From positions 92,525-156,524 of the forward strand of contig CACZBD010000008.1 in NCBI GenBank assembly GCA_902779305.1: 64,000 nt of DNA. The letters are read 5' to 3'. This document shows, piece after piece, positions 52,501 to 59,165 of this stretch (its first letter is position 1; every line of letters starts with the position of its first letter). The notes under the pieces were generated by a model. It was not told the DNA's origin. It did not search any database and saw nothing but the letters and a program-made list of their open reading frames with translations. Position numbers and translations under genes: made by a program. This stretch comes from an uncultured Lachnospiraceae bacterium (lineage in GTDB: Bacteria; Bacillota; Clostridia; Lachnospirales; Lachnospiraceae).

Positions 52501-55500
52501 ATATCTTGCATCAAAGCACTTTATAACCGTTGTTTCATCAGCAACACCATTTGAGACCATGGTCTGTTTTAATACCGATTTATGCTCGTCATCTCCCGAT
52601 GCCGCACTGAAGAACAGTGTTCCATCCTCAACATCATAATAGTTTGTGATCCCCTCTGCCGTAATCTCATCGCCGGAAAGCAGACATAAAGCATCTGCAC
52701 CGTTCCACATAATACTCATATCCGTTGTTCCGGGAACAGTATTGTAACTTACCCTTCCGTTCACATTACTTGCCAGAAGATCCGAAGAGCCGTCCCTGCC
52801 GGCATATAATTCATTGTCTGATGTCACATAAGCAACGCAGAGAGAACCGTTATGTTTTGCCGCAATAAACTGGTCTACAGGTGTGCTACTTTGTGCATAT
52901 TTAACGGCATTCTTTTCCGCCGTTGACAGATCGACCAGATACAATCTTGTTTCAGGTGATGCAAAGATGCTGTCAGCGTCGATCAGTTTTCCGTCACTAT
53001 AGGAAAGAATGGGTTTCCCGTCTATCAATGCCAGGCTCTGGCCGGACAGAAAACCGGTCCCGGTATATATTTTGTTCTCCTCTATGGCAAGCGTTTCTTT
53101 GTTGATCTTCAGCACCCTAATCTGTCGGTTTCTTGCATAATCAAGGATATCATTGCCAACATTGTGATAAGATGTCTTTGCTTCAGAATAGGTAAGCCAC
53201 AGGTCGTTCCCGACACAGATCAGATCAGGCATGTCATCAAGAATGGCATCATTGTTCACTCTTACCGGTTCGGTCCATGTCTGACTGTTACTGTCATAAC
53301 GGCTGAGTACTGTATAAACATTACCGCTTGCCACATCAGCCCTCACAAAAGCCATCCAGGCATTCGTGCCATCCGAAACAACCACCGGACTTGCATTCTG
53401 ATAAGTGTTTTCAAGAAGTTTCTCAAAGGGAGAATACAACTCCGGAGACTGCAGAAGTCCTTCCCCAAAAAGGGAATCCGATCCATATAATTCGTTTTCC
53501 GGTTCGTCCCCATTTGCAACGTACCACGCTGATTCATTTACCATATATGACAGATCAGCCCGATAAAAATCATCTATTTCCTTATAATCAAATTCACTGC
53601 CCAGATTGTTTGCGGCGAGCAGGTGGTCTCCGCCTGTCTCTCCATCCGACCGCGCAACACCATAGACTTCGTTTCGGCGTATACTGTTAGTGGCAGTATA
53701 TAGATTCCATGTCTGGTACGCCCATGATTTTTTATGTTCAAATGGGCCGAGATACGCCTTTCCTCCAAACTCACCGGTCAGATCGGCTTTTCGCAATCCA
53801 GTGTTATTATTTGGCTCAACCAGGTTGATCTGGAGTTGAAGTTCCCCACTTCCGTAAACACCGACTCCAACAACCTTTCCTACCCCCACGCCACCGAATA
53901 CTTCTATTTTAGCCTTGGGATCAAAGAAGATACGCCCACTTAAACTGTCGGTTAACATGTTATAGCTAAGTTCTCCTCCTATTTTAGCCCCGACTGACAG
54001 TTCAAGATCAACAACAACCGGAACAACCACTACCACAAAGGTCCAATCAGGGTTTGCTTTTGCTGATACTTCAAAATACAAATTTCCTTTAGCAACATGA
54101 TCACCGGGTGTTGCTTCCAGATATCCGACCACATTCCACTTGACCGATTTATTCTTATTATCAAATCCCGGTAATTTGCCGTTTTTATTCTCCTTAACAA
54201 GGTCTTCAATGCTACTCTTTTTCAACGGAGTATTAGCAGTTTTAATGGCAGTTTCAAGTTTCTTAATTACCTTTGTACGCTCTTTTTCATCATTAAATTT
54301 TTCAATACCTTTCAAATTGATCCCAATGTGGATCTTATCATCAGAGATTAGAAAATCCATGGGAATCGCCGGAAAATCATATTTCAACTCAGTTCCACCA
54401 AAAATGGGAACATCCTCTCCAATTTTAAACTTCGTATCTTTTCCCACCGAAAACTCGGTTTTAGCATTCTCTTTTTTTGCGAATTTCAGATTGATCCAGG
54501 TTTTTACGCCCGCGCTTCCATCACTTGGTTCCACGAGGATCTCACATTTCCCACCTTCTTCAAACATTCTTGTATTCAGCAAAAATTTGCCTGTATCACT
54601 TGATGCTATTTCTTTTGCGCCCTGATACAGTTTATATGACCTAACTAAGCTGGCATTCCATGCACTGCATGTCAGGTTGAACTCACAACCAGTTGGTAAT
54701 GTAGACATGTTATTTAAATAAATCGTTTTAGTTTCTTTTAACAAATCAGGTTTGAGTAAATCGGATTCATATTTTGCATATTTAAGCTTATACTTATATT
54801 CCGCTGTCTCCGGATACATGAATACTTCTTCATAACGGTTCGAACTAAAGTCCCAATTCATGTTTTCATTGGTCCAGGTCATATAACCATCTTTAGATAC
54901 CTCAACAAAAGGTAGCCTCCAGGCCGATTTCAGATTAAAATCAGCACATCCGTTTATATCCGTCATCTGTTCCTGAACATTCTGGTCCGAAAACTTAAAT
55001 ATAATCATCGCACCTTCTAAAGGATCATTATTCTCATCTTTCACTCGAAATCTGTATTTTCCTTTTCCGACTTTGTTATAACGGATCTCACTGCTACTAT
55101 CATTATAATCTGATCTGATTGCGGTTCCTTTTGCAATGAAAGTAATCTCATCTCCGGTTTTTTCATTTATCCAAGTCTTTCCAGCTACTGTTGGAAAATA
55201 CAACCTTTGCCATGAATTGTTTATTATTTTTTTCACACCGTTGCAATTCAAAAAAGCAGACTGACTTATTGATGTAACGCTGTCCGGGATTGTCAGGCTC
55301 CCTGTAAAGCCGCTGCACTGAGCAAATGCTCTTTCCCCTATCGTCTCTACGCTGTCCGGGATCGTCAACTTCCCTGTGAATCCGCTACAACCATTAAATG
55401 TACCGTCGCCTATCGTCTCTACGCTGTCCGGGATCGTCAACTTCCCTGTGAATCCGCTACAACGTGAAAATGCAGCGTCGCCTATCGTCTCTACGCTGTC

Positions 55501-56607
55501 CGGTATCGTCAACTTCCCTGTGAATCCGCTACAACCTTGAAATGCGTGGTCTCCTATCGTCTCTACGCTGTCCGGGATTGTCAGATTCCCTGTGAAACCA
55601 CTACAGAAACAAAATGCATAGTCATCTATTGTTTTAACGCTGTCCGGGATTGTCAAATTCCCTGTGAGTCCTCTGCAACTATCAAATGCACCGCCGCCTA
55701 TCGTCTCTATACTGTTTCCAAGTACTAGATTTCCCGCGAAACTGCTACTCTGAGTATATGAATAAAATGCACTCATCCCTATCGACTTGACGCTATCAGG
55801 TATCGTTAAACCCCCTGTAAATCCATAGCAATCATTAAATGCAAGGTCTCCTATCGTCTCTACGTTGTTTCCCAGCACCAGGTCCCCAGTGAATCCTCTG
55901 CAACTTTGAAATGCAGCGCCGCCTATCGTTTTGACGCTGTCAGGTATTGTCAGGCTCCCTGTGAGTCCTCTGCAATCTTTAAATGCACCGTATCCTATCG
56001 TCTCTATGTTGTTTCCCAGCACAAGATTTCCAGTGAATCCGCTGCAACACCAAAATGCATAGTCTCCTATCGTCTTGACGCTGTCCGGGATTGTCAGGCT
56101 CCCTGTAAATCCGCTGCAACCATCAAATGCGTGGTCTCCTATCGTCTCTACGCTGTTCGGGATTATCAGGTCTCCTCCGAATATGAAGTCACTTTCAAAT
56201 GCCGATTTTCCTATCGCAGTGACACTCCTATCATTAATTTCATCAGGTAGGATAAGTGCGGTTCCAACAGTAGCAGTTCCTTTGGCTCCATCAATACTTA
56301 CCGTTCCATCATCTAATATATGGTATATTAATTCATATGTTGCCTCAGGATAAGGCAAATAATCTGTCAATAACTCTTCAGAAACGACTTCAACCTCTTC
56401 GATGCCATCTTCACCCATGTCTTCAGAATTATTCTGAACATTGTATTCTGAAGTCTCTTCATCATACAATTTTTCTTTCATAAACTCAGTATAATCTTTC
56501 AAATCCGGTTTCCCTATTTCGACAGCAAACAAACTAACTACCGGACCGTCAAATATCATGGCCAGACAAATAAGCATAGCAATCATGGATTTCAGCATAT
56601 TCTTCAT
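49591..56607 (-). CDS. Giant secreted surface protein with BspA-type leucine-rich repeats
   Basis: 2338 residues. Signal peptide about 1-28 (MKNMLKSMIAMLICLAMIF, cut near LFAVE); acidic region; 13 BspA/TpLRR units of mostly 24 residues (about 136-452); a carboxypeptidase-regulatory-like beta domain (about 490-590); about 480 residues of unassigned beta-rich sequence; a region resembling repeated propeller blades (about 1070-1400); a CARDB-like domain near 1412; a chitobiase C-terminal-like domain about 1635-1715; then five or more tandem Ig-like repeats (YTLxYxxNTxxGTxTxTxTG pattern) to about 2325. It ends GFLWWWRNLFN with no LPxTG or membrane helix. ATG 56607 has GAGG eight bases upstream and opens the signal peptide; 47 codons of upstream frame cover the promoter. 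Adhesion is a plausible role, not shown. Confidence 0.85.
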   Translation of the reverse strand: MKNMLKSMIAMLICLAMIFDGPVVSLFAVEIGKPDLKDYTEFMKEKLYDEETSEYNVQNNSEDMGEDGIEEVEVVSEELLTDYLPYPEATYELIYHILDDGTVSIDGAKGTATVGTALILPDEINDRSVTAIGKSAFESDFIFGGDLIIPNSVETIGDHAFDGCSGFTGSLTIPDSVKTIGDYAFWCCSGFTGNLVLGNNIETIGYGAFKDCRGLTGSLTIPDSVKTIGGAAFQSCRGFTGDLVLGNNVETIGDLAFNDCYGFTGGLTIPDSVKSIGMSAFYSYTQSSSFAGNLVLGNSIETIGGGAFDSCRGLTGNLTIPDSVKTIDDYAFCFCSGFTGNLTIPDSVETIGDHAFQGCSGFTGKLTIPDSVETIGDAAFSRCSGFTGKLTIPDSVETIGDGTFNGCSGFTGKLTIPDSVETIGERAFAQCSGFTGSLTIPDSVTSISQSAFLNCNGVKKIINNSWQRLYFPTVAGKTWINEKTGDEITFIAKGTAIRSDYNDSSSEIRYNKVGKGKYRFRVKDENNDPLEGAMIIFKFSDQNVQEQMTDINGCADFNLKSAWRLPFVEVSKDGYMTWTNENMNWDFSSNRYEEVFMYPETAEYKYKLKYAKYESDLLKPDLLKETKTIYLNNMSTLPTGCEFNLTCSAWNASLVRSYKLYQGAKEIASSDTGKFLLNTRMFEEGGKCEILVEPSDGSAGVKTWINLKFAKKENAKTEFSVGKDTKFKIGEDVPIFGGTELKYDFPAIPMDFLISDDKIHIGINLKGIEKFNDEKERTKVIKKLETAIKTANTPLKKSSIEDLVKENKNGKLPGFDNKNKSVKWNVVGYLEATPGDHVAKGNLYFEVSAKANPDWTFVVVVVPVVVDLELSVGAKIGGELSYNMLTDSLSGRIFFDPKAKIEVFGGVGVGKVVGVGVYGSGELQLQINLVEPNNNTGLRKADLTGEFGGKAYLGPFEHKKSWAYQTWNLYTATNSIRRNEVYGVARSDGETGGDHLLAANNLGSEFDYKEIDDFYRADLSYMVNESAWYVANGDEPENELYGSDSLFGEGLLQSPELYSPFEKLLENTYQNASPVVVSDGTNAWMAFVRADVASGNVYTVLSRYDSNSQTWTEPVRVNNDAILDDMPDLICVGNDLWLTYSEAKTSYHNVGNDILDYARNRQIRVLKINKETLAIEENKIYTGTGFLSGQSLALIDGKPILSYSDGKLIDADSIFASPETRLYLVDLSTAEKNAVKYAQSSTPVDQFIAAKHNGSLCVAYVTSDNELYAGRDGSSDLLASNVNGRVSYNTVPGTTDMSIMWNGADALCLLSGDEITAEGITNYYDVEDGTLFFSAASGDDEHKSVLKQTMVSNGVADETTVIKCFDARYFEDLNAFKLNGSVYLAGMNTSASISHNDLDLAKDLVWTRLEKIHDLSITGLVFDDEIITAGEAVPVTLSIENRGEETVSSVDISVDDVLSATKSVNIQPGETEDVSFEVVSPEEMTTYSISVSETGIPDSAGRNSDNITSLTLGSPDLSVDMRLIMKDGQKGLSLVVQNEGKSPAEGTLVIYDKDGEVFSSKKMDILSADDIETVTVWITEQDSERFIGSVTAELTGVENDLYTYNNTAVVNADWDEEGEPQGEPEELSQASAPVVTPVTGSAIESTALITLTSETENATVYYTTDGTVPTSASLIYSAPIEAGSIAVDNKVTIKAMAVAEGYVQSDITVSAWAIGSPDEDDPAVEYETFTHSSVPAQTYTGAAITPPMDVFYGNSLLKPGKDYTVKYSNNTNTGLATFTITGKGNYSGSETGLFEIVAKSIEDDDIFVTGIPSAKVSNKEQKPVPAFTYNKKKLKNGSDFEVAYYESLEDAKNQKKPVTPKMAKTYYARIDGIKNFTGTVIESFAIADINEIPVSKLKIDKIADQTYANGTQFTPGLTVKDGSTPLTENVHYTLSYGANTEIGTGTVILTGIKPYVGIRTVTFNITGIPMNKVTVTNLPKSLVYNATEQKPKPALTYKANAKTNAEPISYATNEDYDELSDEEKKDINCIVSYKNNTDAGTATVTLTGIHKCSGTVSKTFKITPFVVTNDPDDLFKVELAKDTYPYAKGGTKPAPVVTFKEVVLTEGRDYTLAYSGNMALNNGTGRTLPTVKVTGKGNFKGTDTFATFKICQADMEATGIHVVANDVVFQNKPGKWVTKYTVVGPDGKALKAGTDYEKNVEFTNAQPNELITADKTVAAGTQIRIKVTGAGAYTGSATGTYRILSAGHDISKLTATLDPKTYTGEKVTLSKDDIVWKSGRNIVKDVEFEIDDTTYMNNLNKGKATVVVRGTGDWGGTKTITFTIGAKGFLWWWRNLFN
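55250..56200 (-). repeat. 72-base tandem repeats coding the leucine-rich region
   Basis: About 13 consecutive units of 72 bases (one is 81) coding LTIPDSVxTIGxxAFxxCSGFTG. Units 9-12 (about 55300-55600) are almost identical at DNA level, while units 2-7 alternate between an LTIPDSV and an LVLGNN type, indicating two phases of duplication. Confidence 0.9.
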
Positions 56608-56641
56608 TCTTCTTACCTCGTATCTGTCACCTAAAAACATA

Positions 56642-56673
56642 GGAGTCAGACGACCATAAAGCCGTTTGACTCC
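56642..56673 (-). promoter_or_regulatory. Leader hairpin of the giant surface-protein gene
   Basis: GGAGTCAGACGACC and AGCCGTTTGACTCC form a 14-pair stem (one mismatch, two G-U) around a four-base loop. On the minus strand it starts about five bases after the predicted transcript start and is followed by TATGTTTTT, so it may act as an attenuator. Confidence 0.5.
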
Positions 56674-56683
56674 CCTATATTGT

Positions 56684-56712
56684 ATTTTATCAGCATAATA
56701 CCGTTTATTCAA
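56684..56712 (-). promoter_or_regulatory. Candidate promoter of the giant surface-protein gene
   Basis: Minus-strand -35 TTGAAT (56712-56707), 17-base spacer, -10 TAAAAT (56689-56684); predicted start near 56677 gives a leader of about 70 bases. Confidence 0.55.
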
Positions 56713-56842
56713 CAATCTTTCATCCAGGTTCTTAAGCTTGGACAGCACCCTTAAGGTTTTCTTTTACAGGAAGAAGGATTATAATTGAAGCGGGGTTTTT
56801 ATAACCATTACCTAAACAGGTTATTTGTGACCATACCCACCT

Positions 56843-56871
56843 TTGACATTGCACTTATTGTTGTTTTTAAA
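56843..56871 (+). promoter_or_regulatory. Candidate promoter of the zinc-ribbon/SH3 gene
   Basis: TTGACA (56843-56848, perfect -35), 17-base spacer, TTTAAA (56866-56871, weak -10), 30 bases before ATG 56901, diverging from the surface-protein promoter. Confidence 0.55.
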
Positions 56872-56900
56872 ACTCACTGTAAACGATATGAGGGCATGAG

Positions 56901-58214
56901 ATGTTTTGTAGTAATTGCGGCAATCAACTAACTGACAAAGCAAAATTCTGTGAAATATGTGGCACTCCTGTAGGCTCAGGATCTGTTAAGAGTCCAGTTG
57001 ATGCCATAAACAAATCGGCAAAAGGAACTGTTTTATCTTTCAGGACATTGGTTAATGAACGATGTAAAGAGGCTTTCTCAAAACGTAGCCAGAAATTTAC
57101 TAAACCCATTCTCATAGAAATGCTTGTTGGAACTCTTACGTTCATATCAGGTTTAATCTGCTTACTGCATCTTGCGACCTGGATTAACTGTATTGCCATG
57201 ATCATCGGATATTATACCAACGGCTACATTGGTACCGGCATAGTTATTCTCTTTTTTTGGGGCAGAACCATCGTAAGTATTATAAACATCATACAAATTC
57301 CACACGGTTCTAAAATTGATTTGCCTCCTTTTTTTGATCTATATGGTCGAAGCTATATTATCATACCTATTATCACCATCATCCTCTCCATCATTGGCTC
57401 ATTTCTTGGCGGAGATACATTCATACGCGGACAGCGTGCGATATCTTGTGTCAGAAGTCTGATAGATCAGGAATTGACTTATGAAGAAGAACAGGCACTT
57501 AGAGCTAATTTCACCAGTGCCAAATGGGAAAGTGATGAAATGGATAAAAACAATCACATCGTCACCGTAACCGGATACATCCCTAACTTTGGAGAAAAGT
57601 TGTCTATTCGATTTAAAAACAAAATCGACGAAAACAAATATGAAGTCACCTTTATGGATATCAAGCGCCCAGGCAGTGATGAGGAACTTGATCCGATCGA
57701 ACTATATTTTGTATACAGTCTTATCGAAGGAATGAAAGCGGTCAAAAATGCACCTGAAATCGAGAACAACACAAACAATACGTCAAACAAAACGGAAAAT
57801 GAACCGATTCAACAAGATATCTCGGAAAAGGCACAGAATAACAGCCAAAATGTGGCTCCTGCAAAAACACAATTGGAAGAATGGGATTCTCACTTAGATA
57901 CGGATAATGAAGTCTCCATTAACGACAATGGTACAGACAAATCTACTGAAAATTGGGATGAATACAATAATGATGCTGACTGGATAATAGGATATTATAC
58001 TGTGAACTCTAGCGACGGATACGCAAATCTTCGTAGCGGTCCCGGAACAAATTATGATATAATCATGCCTATTCCGAACGGAGAGCGCCTAGGATTTGAA
58101 AACATTAATGACATTTATGATAAATGGCACTATGTTTATTATGCTGTAGATGGTGAGTACATTGTAGGGTATATGCATGATTCACAGATCGACGGACATC
58201 CGGCAGAACAATAA
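56901..58214 (+). CDS. Zinc-ribbon membrane protein with C-terminal SH3 domain
   Basis: 437 residues, no known function. A zinc ribbon (MFCSNCGNQL...FCEICGTP, Cys 3, 6, 17, 20) is followed by hydrophobic segments at about 72-90, 95-112, 115-135 and 150-168. The protein continues with a soluble domain (about 180-280), an Asn/Thr/Glu-rich disordered linker (about 285-370) and an SH3b domain (about 375-437, ANLRSGPGTNYDIIMPI). The SH3b end would be outside the cell if the number of membrane spans is odd. GAGGG precedes ATG 56901. Codon use and base composition are visibly A/T-richer than the housekeeping genes. It is divergent from the giant surface gene and may act with it at the envelope (inference). 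Confidence 0.75.
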   Translation: MFCSNCGNQLTDKAKFCEICGTPVGSGSVKSPVDAINKSAKGTVLSFRTLVNERCKEAFSKRSQKFTKPILIEMLVGTLTFISGLICLLHLATWINCIAMIIGYYTNGYIGTGIVILFFWGRTIVSIINIIQIPHGSKIDLPPFFDLYGRSYIIIPIITIILSIIGSFLGGDTFIRGQRAISCVRSLIDQELTYEEEQALRANFTSAKWESDEMDKNNHIVTVTGYIPNFGEKLSIRFKNKIDENKYEVTFMDIKRPGSDEELDPIELYFVYSLIEGMKAVKNAPEIENNTNNTSNKTENEPIQQDISEKAQNNSQNVAPAKTQLEEWDSHLDTDNEVSINDNGTDKSTENWDEYNNDADWIIGYYTVNSSDGYANLRSGPGTNYDIIMPIPNGERLGFENINDIYDKWHYVYYAVDGEYIVGYMHDSQIDGHPAEQ

Positions 58215-58309
58215 ATCAATTAGATTCATCCCCTCTCTACTACCATGTTACAATACACACTGCCGATAATCTATCGAGACTATTTATTTGCAAACGAAAT
58301 AGGCGGAAA

Positions 58310-58666
58310 ATGTTAAAGCAATGTTTTATTCATGATAAACCCTGTTCCGATCACATAGGGAATATCTATCCAAACATAAAGTCCATGTGTGAGTACTGGA
58401 AGATCCGTCCGGAAACATATTCGAGACGTATCCATGTGTATAAAATGTCTCAAGAAGAAGCACTGACACGGCCTGTAAAGACTAATGGCGGAATCATCTA
58501 CTATGATCATCTTGGTAAAAAGTATTACAGCATAACCTCAATGTGTATCAGATGGGGGATCGCTCGTAAATTATATGAGTATCGCGTCTCACGTGGGTGG
58601 ACTCTGGAAAGGGCTCTTACTACTCCGCCAAGGGCTACAAAAAAGAAAGAACCTCCCGAGGATTAA
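58310..58666 (+). CDS. Small protein with two copies of a 40-residue helix-turn-helix-like repeat
   Basis: 118 residues. Two internal repeats are clear: HIGNIYPNIKSMCEYWKIRPETYSRRI...MSQEEALTRP (about 15-54) and HLGKKYYSITSMCIRWGIARKLYEYRV...WTLERALTTP (about 67-108). The shared pattern is G-x-x-Y-x-S/N-I-x-S-MC-x-x-W-x-I, then Y-x-x-R and ALTxP, like small DNA-binding modules from phages and integrative elements, a resemblance I infer without a search. The basic C-terminus fits nucleic-acid binding. The AGGCGG site is only about four bases from ATG 58310. It lies at the right end of the accessory block. Confidence 0.65.
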   Translation: MLKQCFIHDKPCSDHIGNIYPNIKSMCEYWKIRPETYSRRIHVYKMSQEEALTRPVKTNGGIIYYDHLGKKYYSITSMCIRWGIARKLYEYRVSRGWTLERALTTPPRATKKKEPPED

Positions 58667-58687
58667 ATCTCAGCATGTTCTTTCTTT
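58642..58687 (+). repeat. Inverted repeat at the 3' end of the 118-residue gene
   Basis: AAAGAAAGAAC (58642-58652) is perfectly complementary to GTTCTTTCTTT (58677-58687) across the stop codon. The loop is 24 bases and no extra T-run follows, so it is at most a weak terminator. Confidence 0.45.
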
Positions 58688-58729
58688 GCAATTCGTTGTA
58701 TTGGGTCGCAATTTAAAAGTAGTTTCACT

Positions 58730-58751
58730 TTACACCATTCTTACACCATTT
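58730..58751. repeat. Tandem 11-base repeats at the right edge of the accessory block
   Basis: TTACACCATTC followed directly by TTACACCATTT, in the same orientation as 49091-49112 and differing from it by one base over 22. The two sites are about 9.6 kb apart. Confidence 0.85.
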
Positions 58752-58948
58752 CTGCAATGACTTTTATCGGCTTTCATGATGATATATGAGTCATAGAAAT
58801 CATAGAGCCTTGTGTCTATCGACTTTTATTGATTTTTATATCCGTCATATAGACATATGAAATACCGCCTTTAGACTTCTATTCCTAGTTTCATTTTACA
58901 TCCTTCTTTCCCGTATTCTCGGGCTTTTCTGGGGATGTTCCTCAGTCA

Positions 58949-58970
58949 GCGCACCATTTCCGCACCATTT
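58949..58970. repeat. Third, diverged copy of the tandem 11-base repeat
   Basis: GCGCACCATTT then CCGCACCATTT keep the CACCATTT core and the 11-base period, in the same orientation as the other two sites. Confidence 0.65.
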
Positions 58971-59034
58971 TGCCGTTAAAATACGTTGAGATATATTAAC
59001 TTTCATGATTCTCTTCTGATTCAAAAATCTACAT

Positions 59035-59048
59035 CCCTTGTACAAGGG
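59035..59048. repeat. Perfect 14-base palindrome
   Basis: CCCTTGTACAAGGG is fully self-complementary; it is followed ten bases later by the palindrome ATTGATCAAT. Possible protein-binding or recombination core site. Confidence 0.6.
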
Positions 59049-59165
59049 TTCTCTCATTGATCAATACCGTAAACAGTCACATTTTAAGTTTGTAAGAGAT
59101 TACAAAAGAGATAAACCGGATCGGAATAAACTACGATCAACAGATCTGCGGCCTCATCATATTCA

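Larger units (their letters stand above)
58667..59165. other. 499-base gap without a gene, rich in short repeats
   Basis: No open frame with a ribosome site is seen on either strand. The gap holds tandem repeats TTACACCATTC/TTACACCATTT (58730-58751), a diverged pair GCGCACCATTT/CCGCACCATTT (58949-58970), and two GACTTTTAT elements about 80 bases apart. It also holds a perfect palindrome CCCTTGTACAAGGG (59035-59048) and ATTGATCAAT (59056-59065). This could be a recombination junction or the decayed end of a mobile element. Confidence 0.6.

Noticed and set aside
55250..56200. Regular 72-base repeats that could look like a repeat/CRISPR-type array
   Set aside because: They are in frame, code for leucine-rich repeats and have no unique spacers or cas genes nearby.
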